Assembly (NCBI RefSeq): GCF_963662885.1
Contig: NZ_OY760065.1
Coordinates: forward strand, 627,496-691,495
From: an uncultured Pseudodesulfovibrio sp.
Lineage (GTDB): Bacteria; Desulfobacterota; Desulfovibrionia; Desulfovibrionales; Desulfovibrionaceae
Length of the DNA stretch: 64,000 nucleotides
Direction of reading: 5' to 3'
Shown here: in pieces, positions 40,609-49,473 of the stretch
How positions within the stretch are numbered: position 1 is the first letter of the stretch
Layout of the letters: the number at the start of each line of letters is the position of its first letter
Translations under genes and position numbers: made by a program
The notes under the pieces: model-generated
The model's database searches: none
Seen by the model: the letters and a program-made list of their open reading frames with translations, nothing else
What the model was told of the DNA's origin: nothing

Positions 40609-41535
40609 ATGAACCCGCAGGAACTGATCTCGTCCATCTCGGCCCAGCTCGACCGGCTCACCGCCCTCCTCTTTCCCGGTATGTCACCGGAGGACCTTCG
40701 CATGGGCGGGGCCGTTCTGCTCGGGCTGATGGCCCTGATCCTGCTGCTTATCGCGCTGCGACTGCTCCGCCGTCCGGCGCACAACTCCCCGTCAACGCGA
40801 ACCGGCATTCCGCGCACCCTGCAACAGAAAGGCGTGGTCGTGGACGTGCTGGCCGGACCGGATGATGAATCCGTAGTCGTCCGCTGCGTGATCACTGCGG
40901 TGAAATCCAACAAGATCCAGTGCGAAATCATCGAGCGGCTGGACGTTATCCGGACCAGACCGGGCAACGAACTGGTCTGCGTGTTCGCCCCCATGAAGAC
41001 GCGCGACGGACGGATCAACTCCTTCACGGCGACCCTGATCGAGTCGGACCGCGACGGACAAAGGACCGACAGGCTGGTCCTGGCCGGACCGAACGACTAC
41101 GCACTCATCCCGCGCCGCAAACACCAACGCAAGCGGGTGGCCGACCAGCAGTTCATCAGGGTCAAGCTGTGGACCGCTTCACCGCAGACCTCGGAGCTGG
41201 CTTTCGAGGACGCCGCCCCGCAGATCGGCGTCAACTCGTTCGCCTCGGACAAGCCGGAGCAGAGCGCCAATGCGGTCATCAACATATCGGGCGGAGGGCT
41301 CGGGCTATCCGTGCTGAACCGGCTCATCCCCGAGACCTGCACAGTGGCCACGCCCGTGGTCATCAACCTGTTCATGTTCAATTTCCGGGAAAAGACCTTC
41401 AAGCCTTACTGGTATGCGGGCGAAATCCGCACACTCGAAGAGGCCCGTCCCGGGTTCACCCGCGTGGGCATCGAATTCACGGCCACGGCCAGAGCGGATC
41501 GCAACTCGGGCCGTCTCGACTGGATCAATCTGTAG
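40609..41535 (+). CDS. Membrane-anchored PilZ-like protein
   Basis: This 308-aa protein has one membrane segment at residues ~27-50 (GGAVLLGLMALILLLIALRLL) and a C-terminal PilZ-like domain: RRKHQRKRV (the RxxxR c-di-GMP motif) near residue 165, then NISGGGLGLSV (N/DxSxxG) about 60 residues later. The part before it resembles a YcgR-type N-terminal flagellar-brake domain in position. It could bind cyclic di-GMP at the inner membrane. It is translated with the lytic transglycosylase gene. Confidence 0.78.
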   Translation: MNPQELISSISAQLDRLTALLFPGMSPEDLRMGGAVLLGLMALILLLIALRLLRRPAHNSPSTRTGIPRTLQQKGVVVDVLAGPDDESVVVRCVITAVKSNKIQCEIIERLDVIRTRPGNELVCVFAPMKTRDGRINSFTATLIESDRDGQRTDRLVLAGPNDYALIPRRKHQRKRVADQQFIRVKLWTASPQTSELAFEDAAPQIGVNSFASDKPEQSANAVINISGGGLGLSVLNRLIPETCTVATPVVINLFMFNFREKTFKPYWYAGEIRTLEEARPGFTRVGIEFTATARADRNSGRLDWINL

Positions 41536-41550
41536 AAGGGAAAAGGCGGG

Positions 41551-42612
41551 TTAGCCGCCAACGACCTCGTCGCGCACCCAGCGCTCGAACTCATCAATCT
41601 TTTTGGGCAGGTTGAAGGTGGACCGGCAGGTCTCAAGGCTCGCCTCCTTGAGCGCGTCAAGTTGCGTACGGTCCATATCCAGGAGTTTGGCCAGGACAAC
41701 GCGAACGGCTTCGGCACCGCTCTCGGTGGGCAGCATCAGCCAGTCGAAGGCGTCGGGCCATATCTCACGCACGCCGCCGATGTCCCGTGTCACCGGAATG
41801 AGCCCGGCGGACATGGCTTCAAGGAGCGCGTTGGGCATACCTTCGCTCATGGACGGCAGCAGAAAAATGTCGGACTCGGCCAGATGGCTTGCCACATCCA
41901 CGGAAAAGCCGTGCCAGACCAGATCACCCCGTTCGGCCAGGGCCGCATGCCGCTCACGCAGCGTCTCCAGATATTTGCCCGTGCCCACCACATCATAACG
42001 GAAGGACCCTGCCGGAAAACTCTCCAGGGCTTCCAGGACGAATTCGTGCCCCTTTTCCTGATTCACCTGACTGGTTGAAACCAGCCGGAGCGGGCCGGTC
42101 CGCACCGGAGTGATACGCTCGGCAGGACGCTTGGCATTGTGGATGACCTTGATGCGCTCCTCGGGAAAATACGGCATGTAGCGGCGGATGCCTGCAGCCA
42201 CGCTTCGGCTCGGACAAAGCATCCACGGCCGAATGGTCTTGAGCAGGAAGGCCACCCCTTTGTCGTCTTCCATGTCGCGCGGCATGCCCACCCGCTGAAT
42301 CACGGGAATACCCAGCAGTTTGGCGGCCATGCCGCCGATGTTCATGTCCTTCTTGATATTGCAGATGACCACATCGGGTCGATTGCGCGAAAAGGCCGCC
42401 ATCAGGCGAACAATGGACACGGGGTTGAAGTCGAACCCGAACCCCGCCTTGTGCGCGTCCACGCCCTCCTCGCGAAGGCGGTCAAGGAACACGTCCTGGC
42501 GGACATGAGCGCTGACATGGTGCCCGCGGGCCAGGAGCTCTCTGGCATAGTCCACGGTCCACGTTTTGACCCCGCCCCATTTGCGGGTGGAATTGACGAA
42601 GGCGATGTGCAT
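41551..42612 (-). CDS. Glycosyltransferase family 4
   Basis: This 353-aa GT-B enzyme begins IAFVNSTRKWGGVKTWTVDYAREL, the GT4 acceptor-side start, and has the donor-site motif SDIFLLPSMSEGMPNALLEAMSAGLIPV with the conserved Glu of the EX7E pattern. The ATG at 42612 is chosen over a 27-codon longer frame because the conserved strand begins there. The ribosome site is weak. Converges with the PilZ gene; target glycan unknown. Confidence 0.87.
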   Translation of the reverse strand: MHIAFVNSTRKWGGVKTWTVDYARELLARGHHVSAHVRQDVFLDRLREEGVDAHKAGFGFDFNPVSIVRLMAAFSRNRPDVVICNIKKDMNIGGMAAKLLGIPVIQRVGMPRDMEDDKGVAFLLKTIRPWMLCPSRSVAAGIRRYMPYFPEERIKVIHNAKRPAERITPVRTGPLRLVSTSQVNQEKGHEFVLEALESFPAGSFRYDVVGTGKYLETLRERHAALAERGDLVWHGFSVDVASHLAESDIFLLPSMSEGMPNALLEAMSAGLIPVTRDIGGVREIWPDAFDWLMLPTESGAEAVRVVLAKLLDMDRTQLDALKEASLETCRSTFNLPKKIDEFERWVRDEVVGG

Positions 42613-42738
42613 GCGGTTGTCCGTTGTTCGTTCTGTTTCGCGAAAGTTGGGCTTACGGGCTGCCCCCAAAAGGCCACCAGTGAAATCGCCCAAATCCGCA
42701 ACAGAGTCAAACCATTCGTCACAAGGCGCAGCCGACGC

Positions 42739-42770
42739 AAAAAAAAGCCCCGACCATATGGTTGGGGCTT
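42739..42770 (-). terminator. Terminator downstream of the small coiled-coil gene
   Basis: On the minus strand an 11-bp stem (42770-42760 with 42755-42745, one G-U) with a 4-nt loop is followed by a run of T (A tract at 42739-42746). It lies just after the stop of the gene ending at 42793. Confidence 0.85.
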
Positions 42771-42792
42771 TGCAAACATCATTTCCGGAAGA

Positions 42793-43149
42793 TCAGCCTT
42801 TTTTATTAAGAAACCGTTCCCTGGCCAGTCGAGGCATGTTTCCCGCCCCGAAGCTGTAGCCCGAGATGCGCTTGTTCTGGCGCTTCATACTGGTCAAATT
42901 CTGTTTCAGGGACTGCTTGAGCCTTCGAGCCTCGCCCGTGATTTGGTCGTGTAAGGACTTCATTTCCACGAGCTTGTCGGCCAGCTGCTTCAGGTTGTCC
43001 CCGGACAGACCGTTCACGGCCTCTTCGAGAAGCTGCTCACGGGACTGAGCCAACCGTTCGGCCTCGTACACATCCCCGGCCACAAGGAAATCAAGCTCCC
43101 TGCGGCCGATGTCGATGGCCTGGTCCAGAATACGGCTACGCCGGGCCAT
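42793..43149 (-). CDS. Small helical protein, possibly FliT/FlgN-like
   Basis: This 118-aa protein is predicted almost wholly helical (LDQAIDIGRRELDFLVAGDVYEAERLAQSREQLLEE, then LKQLADKLVEMKSLHDQI), the size and pattern of flagellar export chaperones such as FliT or FlgN. That relation is weak and inferred. The ATG at 43149 is 2 nt after the upstream stop, better than a longer frame that overlaps it. It ends KRQNKRISGYSF...MPRLARERFLNKKG. Confidence 0.65.
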   Translation of the reverse strand: MARRSRILDQAIDIGRRELDFLVAGDVYEAERLAQSREQLLEEAVNGLSGDNLKQLADKLVEMKSLHDQITGEARRLKQSLKQNLTSMKRQNKRISGYSFGAGNMPRLARERFLNKKG

Positions 43150-43151
43150 AT

Positions 43152-43754
43152 CTACTTCTTTGCCTTGCGGATATCGTCGCGCAGGGACTTGATGACCGTC
43201 TTCCATTTTTCCACCGCGGGCAGGAATTCATATTCAAGCAGGTCGGCCAGAAGAATCCAGTCCTCATTCTCGAGCACGGAACCCATTTCGGTGAACATCG
43301 CGTTGAGTTCCTCGGCGCTCTCCAGATAGGACTGATGGTCCTTGAGAGAGTATTCATCCCGCAGGATGCCGATCATGTTCAAGAAGTTCCGTATGACGTC
43401 GATGAGATCCTGATAGGTTTCCAGGGCCTCGGCGTCGTCGGCCTGACGGAACAGGGCCGCCACGCGCTTGCCGCCCTCGCTCATGAGGTTGACGACCTTA
43501 TAAAGCTCCAGGGTGATCTCGACGGCCATGTCGTCGGTGGCCATGGTCACGATCTCCACGGACTCGACTTCGGACATGTCAATGTCCTCGGCCTGGTGGG
43601 GATATATCTCGGTAAAGGGCTCCTGGTTGACCATGACGTCGGTCACGATGCGATCTTCCAGGTGGCCTTCCTCGACCACTTTGGTAAAGACCTGTTCCAG
43701 GTTCTCGAAATTCTGGGCCCCAATATCATATTGTTTTCCATCGATGATGATCAT
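43152..43754 (-). CDS. Conserved hypothetical helical protein
   Basis: This 200-aa acidic protein starts MIIIDGKQYDIG; its first third predicts a small beta-alpha domain and the rest long helices (LESAEELNAMFTEMGSVLENEDWILLADLLEYEF). I do not recognise a family. A very good ribosome site (GGAGGAGAAGG) precedes the ATG at 43754. It is 2 nt ahead of the small helical gene and 79 nt after the GT9 gene, suggesting one transcription unit possibly related to flagella or their glycosylation. Confidence 0.65.
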   Translation of the reverse strand: MIIIDGKQYDIGAQNFENLEQVFTKVVEEGHLEDRIVTDVMVNQEPFTEIYPHQAEDIDMSEVESVEIVTMATDDMAVEITLELYKVVNLMSEGGKRVAALFRQADDAEALETYQDLIDVIRNFLNMIGILRDEYSLKDHQSYLESAEELNAMFTEMGSVLENEDWILLADLLEYEFLPAVEKWKTVIKSLRDDIRKAKK

Positions 43755-43832
43755 GCTGACCTTCTCCTCCGTGAGTAGATAAAATTTGCCGTTTTTTCCG
43801 GTGCAACCCGGATAATTCAAGATTCATGCCGG

Positions 43833-45383
43833 TCAGGCCAGGTCGTCCGATAGCGCGGTCAGCAGCCCCAGGTGACGCTCGGCCACGGAAAGGAGCGAGG
43901 CGAGGTCTTCCCCCTGGCGTTGGCTCTCGAACATCCACAACAACGCCAATATATTCAAGCGATTGTTGGATGACAAGATATTCTGCACTCTCTGCCATGA
44001 TGCCAGGAACTTGGCCTTGGCCTGCGGCCGGGGATTCACGCGCAGCAACGCGCCCTGCTGGGAAAGCAGGAACAGCATGTCCCGTGCACTCGTCAAAGTT
44101 TTGGATAATTCTTCACGCATGGCCTTACCGAGCCGCTGCCCCAACCCGGTGGGCGAGGATAGGGTCCGGCCATCAAGAAAGGCGGAAAAATGCGCCCGCT
44201 GCAGAGCGATCCATATGGCCCTGTCAGAGCCGTCGTGGCCGGACAGGGATTCGAGCTCCATAAACCCGTCCGCACCGGTCGCTGTGCGCCAGATTCGCGA
44301 ACCAACCACCCTCTTCGGGGGATCGCCTCCAAGCAACGCCCTCGCGCTGACGTACATGGCCTCAGGCGTCACGGCCCTGCGGCAGTCTTCGTCATGAGGG
44401 CAAATCGTGCCAAACGCGCACGGATGACAATCCATATCGGGTTCCAGGCAGATGTTGCCCGCCCTGTAAGGACCGGTGTCCCAGGGCTGGGCCGTGGCCA
44501 GGAAAACCGCGCAGACCGGTACGCCCAATCCGGCAGCAAGGTGCATGGTTCCGGTATCGTTGGTCAATAGGACCCGGCAACGGCTCAGCACCGCGGTCAA
44601 CTCGGTGAGCGAGGTCTTGCCCATACAGTCGATGAACGGGAAGGCGATGTCCTCGGCGAATCGCGCGCCCAGTTCGGCCTCGTTGACAGTCCCGAGAAGA
44701 ACCGGAACCAGGCCGTCGTGTTCATACAATCTGCGGGCGGTCTCCCGAAAATATTCAACGGGCCAGCGGCGTCGATTCTCGCTGGCACCCATTTGCAGGG
44801 CCGCAAAGCCCTGCCCCGCCCCGTCCTTTCCGGACAGCAAGTTATCGGCGCGGTCAAGCGCTTCCTTGCTCGGTGCAGCCAGGGCCAGCTCATTTCCCTC
44901 ACTGTCGAGCCCGGCGGCTCGACGGAAAAGATCGCAAACGTTGAACGGGCTGGCTCCCCGGTTGGCCCCGGCCAGTTGCAGAAACGCGGCCCATGAGGAT
45001 GTGTCCGCGTTGAAACCGAACTCGTCCACAGTGAATCCCGTGGTCGTGCCGCCCTCGGGAGTAAGCCCATAGGCCAGAAGCCGTGAGGATAGCGACGGCG
45101 TCAGGTTGACCGTCTCACCGGGCAGAAAGTCTTCGAACACGGCCCGGCGAAACTCGTCCAGATCGCGAACAGGCAGTCGCCAATCCTGGTCAAGACCGGC
45201 GAGGAGCCCGGCCCCATGAAAGGAGAATACCCTGTCCACGCCGGTCAGTAACTGAGCCGCCGAAGCGAAGTTGGACAGACAGACCAGCCCCACCTGGTGG
45301 CCCCGGCTCTTGAACCCCGTGATCACAGGCTGGGTCTGGATAAGATCGCCGAAGCGGGTCAGATTGATTATCAGGACGTTCAC
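43833..45383 (-). CDS. GT9-family glycosyltransferase with long C-terminal extension
   Basis: This 516-aa protein has a GT9 core in residues ~1-350: the start NVLIINLTRFGDLIQTQPVITGFK, GFAALQMGASENRRRWPVEYF, and TNDTGTMHLAAGLGVPVCAVF (donor-site region). About 165 further residues form a helical C-terminal extension not found in LPS heptosyltransferases. Its acceptor may therefore be a protein such as flagellin; this is inference from the extension and the neighbouring small helical proteins. Confidence 0.85.
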   Translation of the reverse strand: MNVLIINLTRFGDLIQTQPVITGFKSRGHQVGLVCLSNFASAAQLLTGVDRVFSFHGAGLLAGLDQDWRLPVRDLDEFRRAVFEDFLPGETVNLTPSLSSRLLAYGLTPEGGTTTGFTVDEFGFNADTSSWAAFLQLAGANRGASPFNVCDLFRRAAGLDSEGNELALAAPSKEALDRADNLLSGKDGAGQGFAALQMGASENRRRWPVEYFRETARRLYEHDGLVPVLLGTVNEAELGARFAEDIAFPFIDCMGKTSLTELTAVLSRCRVLLTNDTGTMHLAAGLGVPVCAVFLATAQPWDTGPYRAGNICLEPDMDCHPCAFGTICPHDEDCRRAVTPEAMYVSARALLGGDPPKRVVGSRIWRTATGADGFMELESLSGHDGSDRAIWIALQRAHFSAFLDGRTLSSPTGLGQRLGKAMREELSKTLTSARDMLFLLSQQGALLRVNPRPQAKAKFLASWQRVQNILSSNNRLNILALLWMFESQRQGEDLASLLSVAERHLGLLTALSDDLA

Positions 45384-45463
45384 GTACCAGGATCCTTACA
45401 TATAGGTATATGGGCCGTCGGAAAACCGCCGGACCGCGGGATTATTGCAAAAATGGAGCCGAT

Positions 45464-46534
45464 TCAGAGACCGGAACCGGCCTGGACCAAACGCACGAGC
45501 TTTTCGACCGCCTGGATGGCAGCCTTGAGCCGCAACCGCTCCCCCTGTCCAAGGGCCGCTGGGTTGACGTAATTATGCGGGGGGAGACCGGTACGGTCGC
45601 ACTCCAGGCCGATATCAAGCCGTTTGCGCTGGAGATATTCCCAACCATCCATCAGGAAACGGGCGTGGTGTTCGCTGATGTGCCCGGCCTCGCCCAATGC
45701 GCGGATCCGGTCGCAGGTGTTGTGCGGACGCACCCCGTATTTGAGAGCCAGGATACGCGCACTGTTGGTCAGATGGGCCAGGACACAATTCTTGATGTTC
45801 AAGAAGCCGTGCCACGTCCCCTCGCGCTCCGTGATGAACGCCCCGAACAACGTCAGGGGCAACCGGTAGTCCGTCAGTTCCCGGACCAGCAGGGACAAGG
45901 CGATAGGCTTGGTGCGCACGTATTCCCACAGCCGCTCGCGCATGCGCCTGACTTCATCCCCGGCGCCGTACACGGCCCGAAAGTCCAGAATCAGCCCGGA
46001 CTGCCAAGGTCCCTTCTCGGCCGGATTGGACAACCAGCCGGCGAGCCGGTTGAGCCACGCGTCGAAGTCCCCCCGCCATTCCGCGTTGCTGACCATGACC
46101 CCGCCCTCGCAGAGGGAGAGTCCTGCCCCATCCAGGGCTATGACGATGGACTGGGTGCAGTCTTCCACCTCGTCCTCGTCCACTTCGACCGGTATGAGCA
46201 GTCCGTTGTCCTGATCCGACCCCGGAACCATCTCCTCCCGGCCGCCGGAGCCGAACTCCATGAAGGTACACTGCGCAAGCCAGGGGTACTCCGCCGCGTG
46301 AGCCTCGAGGACGGCAGTGACCACATCCCGGTTGAAACGGGTCAGCCGCTTGCACGTCCGCTCGGCCGACGCGCCCTGATCGAGCCATTCCTGGACCAGA
46401 TCGAGCCGGGTACGGCGGATGCCCGCCAGCTTTCCCTCACGGGCCATGACTCGCAGTTCGTCCAAAAGGCCGTCCGGGACGCCTCTTTTACCGTTCACGG
46501 ACCGTTCACCGTTCAAATTCATGCTCAAACTCAT
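45464..46534 (-). CDS. DUF294 nucleotidyltransferase-like protein
   Basis: This protein (~356 aa) resembles the DUF294 pair of domains: a GlnD-like nucleotidyltransferase segment FMEFGSGGREEMVPGSDQDNGLL and a C-terminal helical substrate-binding domain (LNIKNCVLAHLTNSARILALKYGV...TCDRIRALGEAG). Such proteins usually carry CBS domains, absent here. The target is unknown. Start is uncertain: ATG at 46534 or 46522, or TTG at 46543. Confidence 0.8.
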   Translation of the reverse strand: MSLSMNLNGERSVNGKRGVPDGLLDELRVMAREGKLAGIRRTRLDLVQEWLDQGASAERTCKRLTRFNRDVVTAVLEAHAAEYPWLAQCTFMEFGSGGREEMVPGSDQDNGLLIPVEVDEDEVEDCTQSIVIALDGAGLSLCEGGVMVSNAEWRGDFDAWLNRLAGWLSNPAEKGPWQSGLILDFRAVYGAGDEVRRMRERLWEYVRTKPIALSLLVRELTDYRLPLTLFGAFITEREGTWHGFLNIKNCVLAHLTNSARILALKYGVRPHNTCDRIRALGEAGHISEHHARFLMDGWEYLQRKRLDIGLECDRTGLPPHNYVNPAALGQGERLRLKAAIQAVEKLVRLVQAGSGL

Positions 46535-46715
46535 GTTTAACAACCGAATTGCCGACCGTTGACCGGAAAAAACCGCCCGTTCGCCGCCCGGGCAAGGGAC
46601 ACGGGGTCCGCGACCGCCCGGCTTCGACCGCTTACCTGAAAACGGATGCTTCCTTTGATTTCCCTACTGTAAAAGGACTCCAACGGCAAACTTTCAACAG
46701 TATTGGGGGTAACAA

Positions 46716-47018
46716 ATGGACCAGATCGAAAGGATTCGCAAACGGCAGCTCAGCATTGCGCTCGGCGTGGGCATTCCCTACTTCGCCTTCGTCATCGGCA
46801 TTTTCCTGCTCGTTTATCTGGCAGGGGCATGGGTAACCGGAACCAGCATCCTGGGATTCCCCCTGCACTACTGGCTGGTAGCCATCGCCATCTACCCGAT
46901 CACCTGGGGCCTGTTCATCTGGTACGTGGGCAAAGCCAACGAAATTGAGGATGAAATCGCCGAAACCATCGACCCCTCGGCCCCCATGGACACCATGGAA
47001 GCCAGGGAAGGAGCGTAA
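46716..47018 (+). CDS. Small subunit of sodium:solute symporter (DUF485/DUF4212-like)
   Basis: This 100-aa protein has two membrane segments (GIPYFAFVIGIFLLVYLAG and YWLVAIAIYPITWGLFIWYV) and an acidic C-terminus. It lies 2 nt before a symporter gene, the usual place for DUF485/DUF4212 companions of acetate or related transporters. A GGGGG ribosome site precedes the ATG. Confidence 0.85.
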   Translation: MDQIERIRKRQLSIALGVGIPYFAFVIGIFLLVYLAGAWVTGTSILGFPLHYWLVAIAIYPITWGLFIWYVGKANEIEDEIAETIDPSAPMDTMEAREGA

Positions 47019-47020
47019 TC

Positions 47021-48595
47021 ATGGAACTCGGATATCAGATACCGGTCACAGCCCTGCTGCTCATCGGGGCCATGCTGACCTTCACCGTGGTCACCACCTT
47101 CATGTTCCGAAGTCAAAAAACGTCGGCTGACTATTATCTGGCCGGACGCAAGGTCAATTCCTTCATCAACGCTTCGGCCATTTCCTCCGACTACCTTTCC
47201 GCCGCCTCGTTCCTGGGAGTGGCGGGTGTGGCCTTCCTGTTCGGGTTCGACGGTATCATCTACGCCCTTGGCTTCTTCGTGGGCTACATCGCCCTGCTTC
47301 TCTTCCTGGCAAGCCCGCTGCGCAAGTTCGGGCGCTACACCGTGCCCGACTTCGTGTCCGAGCGGTTCCACTCCAAAACCGCCCGCATCCTCGGCGTGAT
47401 CGGCGTGCTCTTCATCTCGCTCTTCTACATGGCCCCGCAGATGCTCGGCGCGGGCAAGGTCATGGGACTCCTGCTCAACCTTGAGTACTCCACTTCGATC
47501 ATCATTATCGCCTGCATCATCACCTTCTACGTCACCGTGGGAGGCATGAAGGCCACCACCGTCAACCAGCTGGTCCAGTTCTGGATCCTCTTCGGGGCCA
47601 TGTTCCTGCTGGCCTTCATTCCCTTCATGATCAAGGGACTGACCTACACCGACGTGGTCAAATTCCTGGCTGAATTCAAGGGCAACACGCCCATCACCGG
47701 CAAGGAGTTCGACGGCGCCGCCTACACCAGTCCGGCCTACTGGCTGACCAGCCTCAAGGACACCCTGTCCCTGTTGCTCGCGCTCATGTTCGGCACCGCG
47801 GGTCTGCCGCACATCCTCGTGCGCTTCTACACCGCCCCGGACGGCAAGGCCGCGCGCAGGACCGTTATCTACGTGCTCTTCCTCATCGGCATGTTCTACA
47901 TCCTGAGCCCCTACGTGGGTCACGTCATCCGCTACGTGTTCCTGCAGGGCGAGGCGCTTGGCGTGTCTCCACACCTGATGCAGTGGCTGGCAGACAACGG
48001 CAAGAACCTGGCCGTACCCGTGGCGGGGTCCTATTTCGGCGGGCAGATCCTGCTCGGCATCGTGGTGGCTGGTGCCTTTGCCGCCATCCTGTCCACCGTG
48101 GCCGGGTTGATCATCGCCTCGGCCGGTGCCATCGGCCACGATCTCGTGGTCAACGTCTTCAACCCGAACATGCCCGAACGTTCCCGCGTCACGGTCGCCC
48201 GCGTGGCTTCCATCGCCGTGGGCCTGCTCGGCATCCCGCTGGGCTTCTGGGCCGAATCCATGCAGATCGCCGTGCTCGTTGGCCTGGCCTTTGCCATCGC
48301 GGCTTCCACCTTCTTCCCGGTTCTGGTCATGGGCGTCTGGTGGCCCAAGATGACCAAGGGCGGCGCCTGCGCCGGACTGGTCACCGGCATCGTCGGTTCG
48401 TTCTTCATGATCCTGGGCAAGGACATGCTGCCGCACTTCCTGCAGTACAAGAACCCCGGCGGATTCGTCATGATCCTGACCTTCATCGCCATCTATGCCG
48501 TGTCCAAGATGGAATACGCCGCCAAGGGCGAAGAGGCCCTCCCCCACGACACCATGGAAGTCATGACCCTGCTCCACGGCCCCGAAAGAGCATAA
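47021..48595 (+). CDS. Sodium:solute symporter (ActP-like)
   Basis: This 524-aa polytopic protein of the SSS family probably takes up acetate or another monocarboxylate with Na+ or H+. It shows KTSADYYLAGRKVNSFINASAISSDYLSAASFLG, the family's early signature, and GTAGLPHILVRFYTAPDGKAAR further on, as in ActP. The C-terminal third has GAFAAILSTVAGLIIASAGAIGHDL. It forms an operon with the small subunit and is followed by hairpins. Confidence 0.93.
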   Translation: MELGYQIPVTALLLIGAMLTFTVVTTFMFRSQKTSADYYLAGRKVNSFINASAISSDYLSAASFLGVAGVAFLFGFDGIIYALGFFVGYIALLLFLASPLRKFGRYTVPDFVSERFHSKTARILGVIGVLFISLFYMAPQMLGAGKVMGLLLNLEYSTSIIIIACIITFYVTVGGMKATTVNQLVQFWILFGAMFLLAFIPFMIKGLTYTDVVKFLAEFKGNTPITGKEFDGAAYTSPAYWLTSLKDTLSLLLALMFGTAGLPHILVRFYTAPDGKAARRTVIYVLFLIGMFYILSPYVGHVIRYVFLQGEALGVSPHLMQWLADNGKNLAVPVAGSYFGGQILLGIVVAGAFAAILSTVAGLIIASAGAIGHDLVVNVFNPNMPERSRVTVARVASIAVGLLGIPLGFWAESMQIAVLVGLAFAIAASTFFPVLVMGVWWPKMTKGGACAGLVTGIVGSFFMILGKDMLPHFLQYKNPGGFVMILTFIAIYAVSKMEYAAKGEEALPHDTMEVMTLLHGPERA

Positions 48596-48620
48596 CGCCC
48601 ATACATCCCACTCCTCATAA

Positions 48621-48656
48621 AGGACGGCGTCGAGAATTCTCGGCGCCGTCCTGTAT
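48621..48656 (+). terminator. Hairpin after symporter gene
   Basis: An AGGACGGCG/CGCCGTCCT stem (48621-48629 with 48644-48652), extended by CGAGAA/TTCTCG, lies 25 nt after the symporter stop; the T-run is weak. Confidence 0.65.
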
Positions 48657-48880
48657 TGTTTGAGATACCCTCGGCGGAGCCCTGGAACCTGGCGTCTCCG
48701 ACGGCTTAAGAACCTCTTGGAAGAGGTTCTTAAGAATCTCCAGAACTTTTTGTAGCCGCTTCGCGGGGGCCGTACGGACGCGATCTGCCGTGCCTTTTTT
48801 CTCCCGCAGAACCACATCCGCACAAATCACAATTAAGGCACGCCTTTCCTCCACTTCCTACACGCGCGCATGCACATACA
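48657..48880. other. Intergenic stretch with perfect 14-bp palindrome
   Basis: Part of a 464-bp gene-free region (48596-49059). At 48705-48734 CTTAAGAACCTCTT is followed by GG and its exact inverse complement, then AATCTCCAGAACTTTTT. This resembles a hairpin repeat common in Desulfovibrio-type genomes. No gene is seen. Confidence 0.5.
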
Positions 48881-48981
48881 AAAAGTTTAGGAAAGGAGAG
48901 GGGATGGGGAGCCGAGGGAAGGGGAAAGGGGCCCCCGTTTCTCAAAGGGTTCCCCTCTCCCCTTCCCCCGGCCGCCGGAGT
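48881..48981 (-). repeat. Intergenic palindromic repeat, copy 2 (inverted)
   Basis: Its minus strand reads CTCCGGCGGCCGGGGGAAGG onward and ends GGAAAGGAGAGGGG/AAACTTT on the other side, matching the copy at 58338-58440 in reverse orientation. It also folds on itself (GGGGAAAGGGG with CCCCTCTCCCC). Confidence 0.6.
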
Positions 48982-49059
48982 CGCACCTCACAGCTTTCCT
49001 TGACAGCATCAAGGGGGATACCTACTTAAGGACCCACCACAACTTCCAAGGAGAGCAAC

Positions 49060-49386
49060 ATGAGTTATGACATTCGGCTGGTCAAACTGGTCAGCGGCGA
49101 GATGGTTGTCGGCAACTATGTCGGCAGCGACATAGAGGAACCCGCCATCCTGCAGGCCATGCCCACCCAGCAAGGTACCCAGATGGTCCTGCTGCCCTAT
49201 GGATATCCCTTTGATCAGGAAATGCAGGGCAAGATCGCCCAGAGCCACGTGCTGTTCGAATACCAGAACTGCCCGGAAGAGCTGAAGACTAAATACATCG
49301 AAGCCAAGACCAACATCTCCCTGTCCAGCGGCGGACTCGACCTGTCCGGCATGGGCGGCGCAGGCGGTGGCCTGGATCTCGGCTAG
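49060..49386 (+). CDS. Small protein, possibly Sm-like
   Basis: This 108-aa protein begins YDIRLVKLVSGEMVVGNYVG, continues with two more strand-like stretches, and ends in a Gly-rich tail (GLDLSGMGGAGGGLDLG). The N-terminal pattern resembles LSm-type proteins with 'lvsGe.i.g' starts, but the evidence is weak. It is monocistronic with a good ribosome site (GGAG) and its own terminator. Confidence 0.65.
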   Translation: MSYDIRLVKLVSGEMVVGNYVGSDIEEPAILQAMPTQQGTQMVLLPYGYPFDQEMQGKIAQSHVLFEYQNCPEELKTKYIEAKTNISLSSGGLDLSGMGGAGGGLDLG

Positions 49387-49413
49387 CCGCGCCACGCGAA
49401 ACCTGTTATTTCA

Positions 49414-49449
49414 AACGGGGCTGGTTCACGCGAGCCAACCCCGTTTTTT
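49414..49449 (+). terminator. Terminator after the small protein gene
   Basis: AACGGGG (49414-49420) and CCCCGTT (49439-49445) close a hairpin with inner pairing and run into six T, about 30 nt after the stop. Confidence 0.88.
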
Positions 49450-49473
49450 CCGTTCCCCGAACCCATAGAGATA

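Noticed and set aside
46892..48823. Long reverse frame opposite the sodium symporter
   Set aside because: It is antisense to a clear symporter gene and is rich in Asp/Glu/His/Gly as expected from a mirrored frame.
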